Of a stretch of 64,000 nt of DNA, positions 38,293-51,400 are shown piece by piece. A program made the translations under genes and the position numbers. This DNA is from Numida meleagris (Eukaryota > Chordata > Aves > Galliformes > Numididae): the NCBI RefSeq assembly GCF_002078875.1, contig NC_034414.1, positions 27,252,637 to 27,316,636 of the forward strand. The letters run 5' to 3'. Under the pieces are notes generated by a model that was not told the DNA's origin, did not search any database, and saw only the letters and a list, made by a program, of their open reading frames with translations. Each line of letters opens with the position of its first letter. The stretch's first letter is position 1.

Positions 38293-38837
38293 ATTCTCAG
38301 GTGCTACGCAATGCAAATAAGAAACAAACCAAAGAACTCCCTATGCTGGAAGAGGCAGAACAAAAGTTACTCATCAGCCATTCAGGGTATCCTCACAAAC
38401 CTGACAACTGTTTCTCCATGCTAGCACTCCTGAATCCCTCAGCTGTGACATCCAGACACAGGTAGCCTAAGACTTGCAGCTCCACAGATGTCTCAATACG
38501 TATGCAGCTCCTCAGGCCCCGTGGGAGCAAAGATGCTCTGCTGCATATCCGATGCTCAGAAGCCCATAGGAGTGTTAGAGGGAATGCAGAAACAAGGCAA
38601 GAGGTGTGAAAAAGACAACAGAAGTGTGTCGGTGGATCTTTCACCACACAATTCCCAGGTTGTCATGAGTTGAAGACAGGAGAGGTGAAGCACTGCAGAT
38701 GGAGTGCAGTTTGCCCAACACTTGCATACAAAAATCAAAGCCACATGGTACTCGTAATTAATCTCTGGTCTTTTGCTGTGTCATTCAGATCTGAAAACAA
38801 ACTTTTGTAATAATGTTGTGCTTTTGAAGATAGCGAA

Positions 38838-38859
38838 ATTAATGCAAATATGCATTAAT
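38838..38859. promoter_or_regulatory. Octamer (POU) site within a perfect inverted repeat
   Basis: ATTAATGCA and its exact reverse complement TGCATTAAT are separated by AATA. The left arm and spacer contain the exact octamer ATGCAAAT (38842-38849). This is a textbook POU-domain site combined with ATTA homeodomain cores. Function is inferred only. Confidence 0.35.
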
Positions 38860-41800
38860 CATTCATTCCTATGAATTTCTACAGGCATTGAAATATTGTT
38901 GACTTTTCTTTTTAATGCTTTATTCATTAGCCACAGTATTCCATCAGCTAAATACCATGTTTCAGAATAAAACTGCAGTCAGCAACAAGAACACTCTTAA
39001 TATGTAATATTCTTGTTATTCTGGCTGAGTTACCAATTTATCTAAATACTGGAGTTCAGCAGGTGACTTAGCATCAAGTCTGTCTCAATCTACCACAGCT
39101 TTTAGTCTCTATTGAAAGGCTTTCCTGAAGACAACTCCCCCCAGAAATGTTAATCGTTTTTAATAGATCTGCTTTGTTTCAGGCTCATAGCTTTCACGCG
39201 ATGCCTTCAAGCCCACTGATTTTTATGCTCATATTCTTCAGGAAGAGGAAATTGTAGTTTAGTGTTGTTCTAACTTCTGCCCAAGTGGCTGGAACATTTT
39301 CTCGTTATTTTCTCTTTTGACATCATCTCTAGTAACTAGGAAGAGCAGACAAACCACCACAGAAGGATGAATCTGGACCATATGGCAATTTTTCACTGTA
39401 TTTTTATTTGCCACATGAATATCCACAGCATGATTATTTAATCTTTTGTTTTATCATGCCATAACTTGATGAAGGCAAATTTTCAATTCCAGCAAGGACA
39501 AATTGGACCAGGAAGCTTCACATGACACACAAAAAACCTTTCTGTGGAGACAGGCAACCCTGACAAGAAGGGAGAGCTGACTGAGACACACACTAGTGGC
39601 ATCAGGAGCCCGCTCTGAAAGCGGTCCTTCCTCTCAAAGCTCAGAGCAGTTGTGGAGTCACACATACTACAGTATTTGAACTAGGCTTGTGCTGTATGGA
39701 CAGGGAGGACCACTGCCACAGGACTCAAAATGTTCCACCCCAGCTACATTTGAGCTGGGAAAGCACTATACACAGAGTGTGGCTTGTGATTATGATGAGG
39801 TTGTATGAACTGAAGTGAAGCTTGGCTGCAGCAGAGGGCAGTGATACACAAATGCTGGCATTCATCACTCTGCACAGCACTTACAAATAATGCAGAACCT
39901 TATCCTTATTTATTTCTAGCATCTAACATATGCATCCTTAGGTTTATTTTTATGTAAAACCATATGCTTTTTATGAGTATGTGAGCATAGGCATGCACAC
40001 TGTGTAGTCTTGTGCAGATGCTGACATCGTGAATGTTCACTTTTAAAAATATTAATTCTGGTTGCTTTCTCTCATTTCTTTGACAACCATATCTTATTCA
40101 ATTAGCCTGCTCTTCCCCTTATCTTCTCAAAGTTAAATCCTTTAAACTTTTGCTTCACAAGGCACTGACTTACATCTTAACAATAGGCAAAGAATTATGA
40201 CACTTTAGAGAACAGATTTCAATCTTTTCCTCCCTGATTCCTCTCCTCCTTTGAAAGGCAGAGAAATTCATGCACTTGAAGGGAAAAACAGAAGGTGAAG
40301 GGAGTTGCAGCTGAAAACAGCATAACTCTTCAGCTCCTTAACTGGGTTAATTTGTCTCTTGGCATGGGAATACAGAGCTTAAGAGAAAGCTACAGACGAA
40401 ATTGCAAGGCACGTGCTTCTCATGTAGTAGCTGACATGTCCAAAGCCATGCAATTCACAGCAGCTTTGAAATACTAGATTAAAAGGTATAACAGTGTTCT
40501 TATTGAGGGAAGGATGGATTACATTTCCGCTGGGTGCAATTTGAAGAATAGATGCATAAGGGAAGAAAATGTAAGTTGTGATGGAGAAGCTCAGTCTCGG
40601 CTCGAATTAGCTTAAATGCAACCTGCTTAGGGTGATTACTTTCTAGTGAGAAACAAATGGAGTTATATACTCACCCAGCATTTCCATCCTGCCCCACCAG
40701 GCAACCTCATAGTTACACAATACTATATCATTTCTGTGCATGTGTACATAAATATCTATCAATTTTTACTCAAGCATATATTTGTATTATTAACCAGTAA
40801 ACAATCCCAAATTACTTTATATCCAAAGTTTTAGCAAAATTTTTTTCTTGTTTTGTGTTTTCTTTAACTAAGTGAGCTCATTCCTGTTCAGCAAAAGACT
40901 GCACTTTGTTTAGATTTGGGACTATCTACATCTACTAACTTTGCTTGAAACAGCCAGCACAGCATTTTAAGTCCTCTGTTTCTCAGAGAGCAGAATTGCA
41001 AAGGAAAGCCAAAATTAAAAAGAAAAAAAGACTGACAGACTTGGACTCAAATCTCTGAATCACACAGTCATTTTGATGTTTCTGATACTCAAGTTCAGCA
41101 ACTGTGGCTGCCCAGAGCCCAAGGATGTGTATTTTAAATCTAGAACACCGAAAGGCTCAGCTCAGTCTGCAGTCAGTGCCAGTCCTACAATTAAAATCCT
41201 ATGGTCAGGTGATGCAAGTTGCTCAGCAGACAGCCCTGGGGAAACCAAACCCATTTGCCGTCAACTTTGGAGCCATTTGGACTCAAAGAAAGCAGTTTCT
41301 GTGAGGAACCATGGCAGGCTCTAACTCTGAAACAAAAGTATTAAGAAAATGAACATTGTGGCAAAGTACACAGCCTTGCAGCCAGCTTACTGGGCCTTGC
41401 TAGGTGATGGGCGCTGCTGCTTGTTGGCATTGCCAGTCCTGGTCCTGCTCCCCTTCACCACCAGCCTCTCTCTTTGTACAGTTCCTCTGAACCAGGAGCT
41501 TTCAAATCCTGGAGAGGAGGAACCTGCTCTTTTCCTTTGCACCTCTGGCTACCACATCTCAATAAGAAATGCATTTGAGCTCCTCTGAAGGGGAAATGCT
41601 ACAAATACCACCAGACTGACTCCTAAGCAGCTCACCTCACAACACGTGTATGAAATCCTCCATACCTTCGCTGCCCTGAACTATATCATCAGGCACGTTC
41701 AATCAATAATAAACCCTCTCTCTGTTTCAACACGGTGGGATTTACTTGCTCCAGCCAAATGCATTTTCTTTGAGCAACTGACATTCTGAAGTGTTCTGGA

Positions 41801-43621
41801 ACAACTCTATGGGCATTTGCCAAGATGCATGCTGGCTTCTTCAGACAGAGACACATGGCAGTTTAAACTTGGTCTATATCATGAGTCTTGAGAAACAACA
41901 GGCCATCTGGCAGTATTCAGTAATATTGGCACTTGCTGATCAGAGGAGTCTGGAACTTGGTATAAAAGATATGGCAGGTCAAGAATGAAATGCACTGGCA
42001 GAACTGTGTGCATGGAACTTGTATGCCACTTACTCCAAGCCAGTACAGCCAGACATCATCCATCAATCTGTTCCAAGCCACGCAGGCAGCTATGAGAGCA
42101 CAGCAAGGAGACAAGCAAGCACTGGGGGGCAAGGGTTAGGAGTAGTGCACAAGCGGGGTGACAGCAAGGGGACTGCTGCTGGAAGGAGTTCTCTCTCCTG
42201 TGGGGACAGGACTGCTTGAAGTGGATGGGTTATGGGTCAGGATGAATTATCAAAACTTCTTGGGATGGGGGCAGAATATTGCAAGTCTTGTAGACGGCAT
42301 ATCTCCCTTGGGTTGCAACAGCAAAGATGCTGGTACACAAGATGGGGAAAACGTGGAATGAGGTTGGGGGTGAGGGAAAGATCGGGAAGCATGAAGGAGG
42401 CTTTTTACACTGGAAAGGTCAGTTACTGCAGGTTAGCACTGGAGTTTCCAACTTTTATCATCAACGTTGTAAAGGGTCAAATCTGAATCCATGGGAGAAG
42501 AAAGTACAGGTGTTGTGTGTGCTGACCAAACAGAAGGCTAGTTTTAAGATGCAAGAGTATGGAAATCAAAAAGAGTAGAAAGCCACTTTTGTAGTTGGAT
42601 ATTATAATGAGATATTTTTTATAAGTCTAGGACAATAGAAAATTGCTGATTCATTTACAGAAACAAATCATTATTGAGGAAATGGTTTTCTCATTAGAAG
42701 ATAAATGAGAATGTCTATTTATTGCAGCAACTATCATCACGGACACTGGCTGATGACCTGGTTGGAGTATGAATCACAGCCCTTCTCAGTACCTACCTTT
42801 AGTCAGTTTTTCCTTCCATTTGTCCATTTGTCAGTTATACTCTAAATATACTAGAGAATCTGTTGAATACATGCACACAGATGCTACACTGTCTGTTACA
42901 TCTTACTTTCATTCTCTGCAGTTTGCCCATAAAATGAAGACTAACGGTGTAATGCGTCCTCCTTTGACTGACCTACTTTGAGTCAAAAGCCAAGAAAGGG
43001 GATACACAAATCTATTTCTAATGCAGATTAAAACTTGCCTTTGGCAAAGCATCCGCATGCAGACTCATCATACATTCAAAAAAGATTTTTTCATTCTTTT
43101 CCCAGGCTCCTGTTGTCTAGAGAGAACCATTAATGATTATTCCCCGATGTTCCTTCTCCTTATGTTACAGGATGCTTCATTCATAACTCAGGCATCCAGA
43201 CATGAAAGCAAAACAGAGATGAGTTGTTCCTTCCCTGGGATTCAAACTTTAAATCAAACACCCCCTTTTCTGTATTATAAACAGAGCTGCATGTTTAGAG
43301 CACCAATGCAGTGCTGTAATGTTTTTTCTTTAAGATTTTACATTTATTCTGTGAGAAGATGTTATAATAGAGGCGTCAAGCAAAAATAAAGCACTGTTAA
43401 TCACAGTAACTGCGAACCTGCCAAGTAAATATGTCTTAGCATCACTGTTCTACTTTGCAGGTAGAAGAAAAAGCGTGCAAGAATGCCAGAGTCTAGAAAT
43501 TAAGTCCTACCTAAGAGAATAGCTGTAAAGCTGCCCAAAGCTTTTTGAAATTATCTTGTGTTCATGAAATTGAAGAAATTAGAAAAGCACTAATGTTCTA
43601 TGATTCTATGATTGAGTAACC

Positions 43622-44050
43622 TATGATCATAAGAATAATTCAGGTTGCAAGGATTCACAAGAGATCACCTAGTCCAGCCTCCACTTAAAGCAATGCTAAA
43701 TGCTTTGCTTTAAGGCAAATTAGGTCAGACTGCTCAGTTCAGCTGTGCTCAGGGATTCCTGAATAGCTCCAAAACACTTTGGTTCCACAGCCTCTCTCCT
43801 GGCTACTGCCCAGCTGCTCTAACCACAAAGAGCTTTCTTCCTACAACTAATTGGGATTTCTATTCATGCAACTTGTGTACACTGTCTTTTGTGCTTCCAT
43901 TACATGTACCTGACATCATCTTAAGTTCACATTCCCTTTAGCTTTCGCTCCTTCAGACTGAAGGAAAGCCAGAGTCCTCAACTTCTGTTCAGATATGTGC
44001 TTTTGCCTCCTTTCACACATCAAGAGCTCCAGCTCTTTGACCATCTATTA
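43622..44050 (-). mobile_element. Old diverged CR1-like LINE fragment
   Basis: Reads like a minus-strand CR1 3' end with many substitutions: GAGATCACCTAGTCCAGCCTCC, TTCCACAGCCTCTCTCCTGG and CTACAACTAATTGGGATTTC align with CR1 landmarks. It is far more diverged than the other copies and so is probably an ancient subfamily. A short plus-strand tail, TTCTATGATTCTATGATTG, lies immediately before it (43596-43614). Confidence 0.7.
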
Positions 44051-46057
44051 CGAACACCAAAAGCATACACAAGTAGGCGTATGCATCTGAAGGGAGAAAC
44101 TTGAAATAGAGAAGACTTTGGGCTCTTAGCTGATCCATTATTTAACCATACTTTTCAAACTTGGAGGCCTCATGCAGCACCCAGTGCATCACAATGCAAC
44201 TGCCTTCAAATCACCTGATGGGAGTGTTACTGAACTTGTTCCACTCCAAATTTGCGAGTTTGCTGTGAGCTTTAGAGGGAGGTTTTGTTCTTATTTTACC
44301 TTTGTCTTTCTACTATTCCCCCTCCCGTTGAGATCAGCCATTTCAAGGTGATGCAGCTGCTGTTTCAGAGGAGCAGAGTCCAAGGGGGTACTTTCCATCA
44401 TGCCAGGGTGCTGCCAACCTGGGTGCTACTTAAGGATAAGGATAACCAGTTTAAAGACGTGTGAGGTCTTCTTTTTATCTTGACTAACAGATGACAACTC
44501 GATTACTAGATCAACAGCTTAATCAACGCTCTGAATATTAACAGGGATACAAAAAACTTATTTTGAGTAAATCTCAAGACATACAGCTTGTGTATTGTAG
44601 ACTAGCACCTTAGTATCACAGTTTTCACATCTCATTCTAGATTCATGTTTATTTCACACAATAATCCTGCAACAGCCAGTGACTTTGAATCAACATCCTG
44701 GAATCAATTTCAGACAGAAGAGCCTGCTGCTCAATAAGAAGGGATTAACTGGACCGAGACTTATTTAAATAAAACTTCAATTTCCACATTCCCTGACTAT
44801 CCCCAGGAGCTCTGCAGATTTATAGCCCATTCCTGAAGCTTAAGTCGGACATTATTTTCCTGATACAAGAATATTAAACCACACTCCTAAATGAATCATC
44901 ACAACCTCAAATTCTGCTCAATCCAACATCTTTCACAGTAAGGATATTTCTGAAGTGCTTTAGCTCAGCTATGCTCCACTGCAGGGAACCATCTTTGCAG
45001 TGACTTGACACCAGCTGTATTACCAGTATTCCTGTTGACTAGAAATATTATCCTATTATTTTACAACAGTATAAAGTCTTCAAGAGCAAAAAACGTCCAT
45101 TTGATGTGCCAGTTTTTTTTCCCAGTTATCAGTGCACTGCTCATATGCAGTAATGCACTTTTGCATTTTTTAGCCATCATTTCAATTTTACTGGAGTGAA
45201 GATGTCACTGTAGCAGCCACAGAGAATGAAGTTCTTCACTTTTTCAGAAAACAGAGGTGAAACTTCACTGAACTGACCAGTCAGTGCATGTATCTGATTT
45301 GATTCAGAAAACAACTCTGCAGGACTGAGAAAGTTATGTTTACTTCAGAACATAAATGAGATCCTGAATGATAACTTAAGGGATTAGCAGGGCATCAGAT
45401 AGTGGACAACAGCCTAGTGTTGGAGAGGGGAAATGGCATTTCTGTGTCACTGTAATGAGTGCTACCATAGTGTTATCAAAGCACGTACCAGAAACACAAG
45501 TACAATTCCTCCAAGCAATTTACATCACATCACCCTGAATAATTTTACAAAATAAGAGTAAAGTTCTTTGTTGCACCAGCAACTGTTGTCTCTGAAAGTA
45601 CAGGTAGGAATGTTTTTGCACTCACAGCCAGCTCCTGCACTATTCACACATTTGCACATAATAAATAATAAAAAGGCATATGTGCATAAAACATATTTCT
45701 CATTTTTCTACATGTGATAGAAATTTGAAAAAAGTATTGGGTGTAAGTGAAACTTCAACTTTATTTCCTGAATTCTTCCCTAAAATCTTCCTACTCCCAT
45801 CATATGGAATGATTCTGTGACAGGCACTGAAGCATGTAACATACTTCTAAATATAACTCACTGTAAAGAAATAGAAATACTTGCTTACTTAAACAGTTAA
45901 TCAATCTTGGTTCAGTACTTCACCCCTAACAACAAAGTGCAAACATGAAGCAGATAGGGGCCATTTTTTCCTTACATTCCTTCTTTCTGCATTTATGTTG
46001 GTCTAGAGCCAGCTAGCACCAGCTTACCCTCTTTTCTGTTCTAACCAGGGTCCTTAC

Positions 46058-46157
46058 CTGTGACGACACTGGGGATTTTGGACAGAAAGCTCTTGACAGT
46101 TCGGATGGGAACTCCACCTGTTTTGTCATCCTGCATTCTTGTAATGATGTCTTCAAT
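46058..46157 (-). CDS. RGS6: RGS6 exon: start of DEP domain (about residues 29-61)
   Basis: The reverse strand reads [15 protein letters not shown], then [18 protein letters not shown]. The exon is 33 codons plus the first base of a split Gly codon. Acceptor is CTTCCTTTTGGCAG|ATT; donor is ACAG|GTAAGG, a strong site (phase 1). This is the N-terminal lead-in and first helix of the DEP domain, which in R7 proteins helps membrane anchoring through R7BP. It starts in phase 0, consistent with the preceding exon ending on the Lys codon of the family's conserved CK|IED junction; that preceding exon is not in this window. A decayed mariner element lies about 400 bases upstream in the intron. Identity is nearly certain from the [11 protein letters not shown] block. 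Confidence 0.97.
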
Positions 46158-46624
46158 CTGCCAAAAGGAAGAAAAGACTCAGTGGCTTATGCAAAACAGT
46201 GAACAGTGAACATTATGTCTGTATAATTTGACTGCTTTGAAGCCCAGCTGATAGGATGGGGATCAAATACGTCACATGTGTTATTGTACAAACACAGACC
46301 TAGTGAAATAGCCACCAACTCACAAATTTAAACCCTGAGAAAAAAAAGATCAGTCTGAAAGATTGTGGTATGAACACGCTGACAATCCTATTGTAGTCAT
46401 TCGTTTTTGCTGACCGGTGGTGATAGAGACAGAAAAATGCTGAGTCCGCATGTAAATTAGGTTAAATTAACAACCAAGTTAACTTTCACTTCACAAGAAC
46501 ATACACAATTCCATCATATAAAGGAAAGTATACAGTCATCTCCATAAGCCATGGCAATTAAGGGATCTACAAGGGCTGCTCTGGAAGTACTGCCTTCTAT
46601 TTTATTATGTTGGACCAGGACATG

Positions 46625-46643
46625 AGAGGGGGTGGTGGTGGTA
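46625..46643. repeat. GTG-rich microsatellite inside the mariner
   Basis: A GGGGGTGGTGGTGGT run in the left part of the mariner element, probably expanded after insertion. Confidence 0.6.
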
Positions 46644-46655
46644 CAACAGTAGAGG

Positions 46656-47516
46656 TTGAACCTTCCCACCAATATCCATTACATTTTGTTGCTGTGCAAC
46701 AGATGTCAGAAGAGTGGCAACTATCACGCCACAAAATTAAGAGCATCTCAATTAGCTCATCCACATAAATGGGCAGGTTACAACCAGAGAACTGTGTACA
46801 CAGCTGAATATTGGCTTCAATGTATTGGAAATAATGGTGACTATGTTGGAATATCACAAAGTTTGCACCAAGTGGGTCCCATGAATGTTCACACAACAGA
46901 GCAGAAAGAACACCATATGCAAGTTTTTCACAACTTATTGAACCAACATGATGCTGAAGGTGTCTGTTTCTCAGATCACATCATTGCTGGTGACAACACG
47001 TGGTGTCAACCACTTTTGACACTGGAGTCAAAACACCTGTCCATGAAGTGAAAATGTGAATTCTCCATTGAAGAAAAAGCTCAAGACACAGCCCTCAGTG
47101 AGTAAGGTGATGTGCACTGTCTTTTGGGTTAGGAAAGAAGTGATCCTTCTGGACTTCCTGGAACCCCACAAACCATCAACTCAGACTGATGCATTGCAAC
47201 ACTGACTAAGCTGGAGGCTTGAACTTCCAGAGTCAGCCAGAGAAGCTGACAACCTTTCCTCTCACAACACGGTAAAGCCAGGTCCCACACCAATTTGAAG
47301 ACCATGGAGCATGTTGCCAATTGTGGTTGGACTGTCCTACCATATAGTCTGGATTTGGCACCTTCTGACATCCATCTGTTTGAGCCAATGGAAGATGGAC
47401 TGCATGGGCAATGTTTTGCTGGCAATGAAGATGTCATAGCAGCTGTGAAACAGAGGGTCACCTCTGCTGGTGCAGATTTTTATGAGCATGGCATGCAGGC
47501 TCCCATTCATTGCTAG
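46656..47516 (+). pseudogene. Broken mariner transposase
   Basis: Two open pieces, 46656-47051 and 47295-47516, are remnants of one transposase ORF separated by stops and frameshifts. The first carries the GDNTWC block, the second LAPSDIHLFEPMEDGL and DVIAAVKQRVTSAGADFYE. The central segment around the usual HDNARPH motif (near 47263-47290) has lost its Asp. No DDD triad is intact, so no active enzyme is made. Confidence 0.88.
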
Positions 47517-48384
47517 GAAAACTGCATAGCAAATAGTGGTGACTATGTTGAAAAATAGTGTTTTGTAGCCGAGAATTTGCTCCATCAAATAGTATTATTG
47601 TGCTCAAACTGTTGTAGCTTCCATGGAAATACTAGGAAGCACTACTTTCAGAGCAACCGACATAATTACTAGAGAAAGGAGCTTAATACAACCTTCTATT
47701 TTTTCCTAAGACAGGAAGGGATATTTACTGAGGATATCCCTGCATCTACTTGAAGGCAACAGCATGGAGAACAAAAAGCTGAAAGTAAGAACAACACAGA
47801 CAGATGGTATTTTTGAGAATTCTTGTCTTTGAAGGCACGGAGGTTTCAGAAACACAGCAAAAATAAAGCAAAAGCTCTCTGGTTAGCTCGAGTGGTTCAG
47901 AGTAGAGCACACTGCCTGATAGTCGCAGGAGCTTCAGCTGTTTGGGGCAGAAGTTAGCAGGGGTCACAGAGAGAGCAAAGCGCCCTTCCAAGGCATCATG
48001 CTTTCCTGAAGATTTTCTCTTCAGAAATGATGTGAAATAAAACCTCAGCAGAGGGCCCCTGCCCAGGAGGATGAGCTCTCTCCAACTCTGGAGCATTCTC
48101 ATTTAGATGTGAAAGTAAATTTGTTTCACAGACTCAACACTCACATTTCAAAACAAGTTTAACTTGAGGTCTTCCCAAGATGCTAAGAAAACCTTCCTGC
48201 CAACATCAGACACTGCATTTGATCACCATGTTTTTAACCTTCAACTATCACATAACTGAACTGTTCACACCTTGTTTACATATTATTTTTAAGTTAACAC
48301 ATGCCACAAACAGATTCTCAGCAGGAATGAAGTCACAAAGATGAAAATAACCTGAGAAAGTCAATAGATTGCTGAAGGGTCAGT

Positions 48385-48468
48385 TATCTGGTTGGCCCTG
48401 CTTGAGCAGGGGCTACACCAGGTGACCTCTACAGGTCCCTGCCAACATCAGCTCCTCCATGATTCTCT
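48385..48468 (+). mobile_element. Short CR1 LINE 3' end
   Basis: About 80 bases matching the last part of CR1: GGTTGGCCCTGCTTGAGCAG, then CCAGGTGACCTCTACAGGTC, then CTCCATGATTCTCT. The typical tail repeat is worn. Confidence 0.8.
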
Positions 48469-51400
48469 AATCTATGGCCTATTTGTGATAGAACAATACT
48501 TATTTTGCCCCAAGCCAAACACTATGAAAATACAACCCTTTCCCCTTTACCGGAGCACACCAAACAGGATCTCAGACCTTTTTGTCCCAAACTCTGACCT
48601 ATAATTTTACTGCCTTCCTCCAGATGCTCTTGTAACTGGAATCAGAATTCAGATTTTCCATGCATACTAGAAAGAAAATACTCTGAAATGAGTCCTATGC
48701 CTCAAGCAACACTTACAGACTTCAAAAACACAGGCATAGTTTTTGCTTAAATTGTTGCTTTCTATTTTTCACTCCAACAAAGAGTTCAGAATTGAAAAAA
48801 AAGAACTAAAATAATTGCTTTAGTGCAGGAAAATAAACTTGTTGTTTTGCTCTCCAGAAACCAAGTAAACCACCAAACATGATTTAAGTCATTACAAGTT
48901 GTGACGATCACATCATGATAAGAAAAGCTCAATTTCAAGCAAAATAAAATCTTTAATTATCTTAAATGCAAAAATACATCTTTTTTCCTTTTTTTCAAAG
49001 CAATAAAGCTGGCTCTGATACCTCAAATCTGACCGTTCATTTGGATTTCAGTTGCAATCACCCTAGAGACTTCTCCTTCATAAAAGGCTATAAAAGCTGC
49101 TTCTTCCTTTTGCCCTCCAGCCTGACCGTCAGCAGTTTCTGCTCTCTAGCCAAGTGTTGGATGTTACTTTTCTCCTTCTCCTCAGGTGCCATATCTTCCT
49201 TCCTTCTCTGTTCTCTCATCTGATCCAGAAAAAATTACATGCACCATCTTCCTGTAACACTCCAGCATTTGCAGCCCACTGCCTAAGAGGTTACAGCCTC
49301 CCCTTGCATGCAGTCTTTCCATTCCCAACACAGTTCCTGGTGCTCTCCAGCAGATTCCTGGGCTCCTCAAAGGAACGTTTGATGGTCAATTTTATCCTTA
49401 CTTGTGATCAAGTTTAAAGTAAAAATATGAAAGTAAAATACGGGCCACTGGCACTGGCTGGCTCCCACCACAAAGCCCCACACGTGCAGCTAGAACCAAG
49501 TCCCTCTGACAAGCTCTCTGAAGCCCACTTGTTTCATGTGTCCAGGTAGTTTCACCCTGCCCTAATGCAGGGAGAGGAAGCTGAAAAAAAACCACAAAAC
49601 AGCAGCTCTGAGGGAGGAAGGACAGCCTTGCCTGGGAGACAGAGCTGGGAACCAGCGGAACAGCATGGCTGGAGAATTGCTTCTTGACCTCCAGCAATCA
49701 AATCCATCTGTCTCTGTCGAAGGCTCCCCTCCTGCCTCATGAAGATAATAGTGCATCACAGAGGGGCAATGAAGCACAATTCAAAGATATCAGTGAAGCG
49801 TGCCGAGCTCCCGGGACAGCTACAGAAGATCTGCTTAGCATCTCTGAGGGCCTCTCACATGCCCAGTACCTGAAGCCAGGCCTGTGTAAGGCAGTGCACG
49901 GGTGTGTGAGCTGGCAGTGCAGGTCAGCTGCTTCCACACGGCTAATGCCCAATGACTGCTGAGAGCAGGGGCATTGGAGGAACTAGTGCTGCTTCCATCT
50001 ACGCTTCTGCCTAAACTTCAGAGCTAATTTTCAGATAAAGGCAGAGTCTGACACAGGGTCTCCTCACATGTAAGCATGTGAAGCCAGAAAAGGACAACTA
50101 CATTCTTCAGTTGTTACTGGAGGGCGTAACAGAGCTAATAATGTCATCTTAAGACTGCTGACATGCTTTAGCATTTATAAACATCTAATTGAATAGCTTG
50201 AGAGGGTGGCAGTGAGGGAACATGTACAGAGACACCCACTGCAGCTATTTATGCCCTGCTGCCAATGTCACCACAGCTCCACAAACGAGTATCTGCTTCT
50301 CAAGCCTTCAGAGAGGGGCAGGACTCATCCCATCAATAGGATCATCTGAAATGGTGGCCAAGAACAAACAGTGACCCTTCTTATCCAGCTGCTGAGGAGC
50401 AGCACCAGGGCCCGGAGAGCATTGTGCAGCACTTACTGATCAGTGCACATCTCCATAACACAGCCTTCTGCATCAGCTGGGCTCTGCACCCCTGGCCAGC
50501 ATTAGAAAGATAGCCAAGGAAAGCAGGAGCTGCAGCTATACCCCTCAGACAATACGTACACCATTAAAAAAAAAAATAGTATAACATTCAGCAAAAGAAA
50601 ACAACCCCAAAATGTAGCAAATGAATCCAGCAAACAGAAATTCTCCAAATAAGTTGAACTAATGCAGTTTTCTTCCCCTGCCAAAACCCAAGCTTTATAA
50701 GCCCATCAGTGTCAACAGTTAAAAGCAAAAAACATCAATGCATCAATAGTTACGGAAACTCAATTTTTCATTAAAAACATTTTGACGGACAATTCCTGAT
50801 GAGTTCAATTTCTACATGAGCTATAATCACATGAAAGAAAAGGCTGTTTTTTGCATGTCAGAAAGCTGTGTAAAAATACTCAGAGTGAATTCATGTTTAC
50901 TGACCGCGCAACTTCAATTACAGTAGCAATGCTAGGGACTCATCAGCTTCAAAGATCTTACACCATTCAGAATAGAGCCACTCCCATCAGAAACTTCAGG
51001 TCAGCTTCAAATTAGATCAAATATTGACTTTGCTGTGCTCTGCAAGCAGAAGTGTTTATCTTCTTATGACCCAGAGAAGATGATGTGTATCTTAAAGCAA
51101 TTCAATGGAAGCCAAATGGCTGTACAATTATTACTAAGACATGATGTAAGTTACACTTCAGAGGAAAAAGTTATACCATTACTGCTACACAGTATATATT
51201 AAACACAGGCAACTTTCGTGCAGCTTATGTGCTAGGTACACACACGTGCAAAACCATGTGCAGACACACACAAAAGCACAGTGTTCCAGCCAGGAAAAAT
51301 TAATGTGCGGCGCTGCTCCCCTCATACCATCACCAAGAGGGGCTCAGGGAGAGCATGCGCTTCCTTCTGGCAAGGTTTGCTGAAGCCACTGTCTGCAGGG

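Larger units (their letters stand above)
18705..46057 (-). other. RGS6: RGS6 large intron (27 kb) inside the DEP domain
   Basis: This phase-1 intron holds the CpG island at about 27020-27560, an assembly gap at 29467-29496, CR1 copies at 37785 and 43622, and several AT-rich stretches that could be regulatory. No further RGS6 exon, ORF with recognisable homology, tRNA or rRNA was seen. The CpG content is low outside the island, as expected for avian intron DNA. Confidence 0.85.
300..46157 (-). other. RGS6: RGS6 gene, internal part (eleven coding exons and introns)
   Basis: Eleven exons on the minus strand, each flanked by AG/GT splice signals, join into one uninterrupted reading frame that I recognise as RGS6. 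RGS6 is an R7-family GTPase-activating protein for Gi/o alpha subunits. It works as an obligate complex with G-beta-5 and is anchored through its DEP/DHEX region by R7BP or R9AP; it acts mainly in heart and brain. Family members RGS7, RGS9 and RGS11 share the layout DEP-DHEX-GGL-RGS. RGS6 rather than RGS7 is indicated by [25 protein letters not shown] and the linker SVYGVTEES. Intron phases in order are 1,1,0,1,0,2,0,0,0,2,2. The N-terminal ~28 residues and the RGS domain fall outside the window. No frameshift or premature stop is seen in any exon, so the gene looks functional. Confidence 0.97.
46570..47662 (+). mobile_element. Decayed mariner DNA transposon (Galluhop-like)
   Basis: About 1.1 kb bounded by imperfect terminal inverted repeats: the left end CAAGGGCTGCTCTGGAAGTA matches the right end reverse complement around GGTTGCTCTGAAAGTAGTGC. 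TA dinucleotides flank it at 46568-46569 and 47663-47664, the mariner target duplication. Inside are degraded transposase blocks on the plus strand, GDNTWC (first catalytic Asp region), GWTVLPYSLDLAPSD (third Asp) and VTSAGADFYEHGMQA. A TGA interrupts the frame near 47049, and the second Asp motif region near 47263-47290 is disrupted. It is inactive. Similarity to the chicken Galluhop family is from memory. Confidence 0.9.

Noticed and set aside
37998..38465. 155-codon plus-strand ORF
   Set aside because: It is antisense to the CR1 at 37785-38292 and has no recognisable product.
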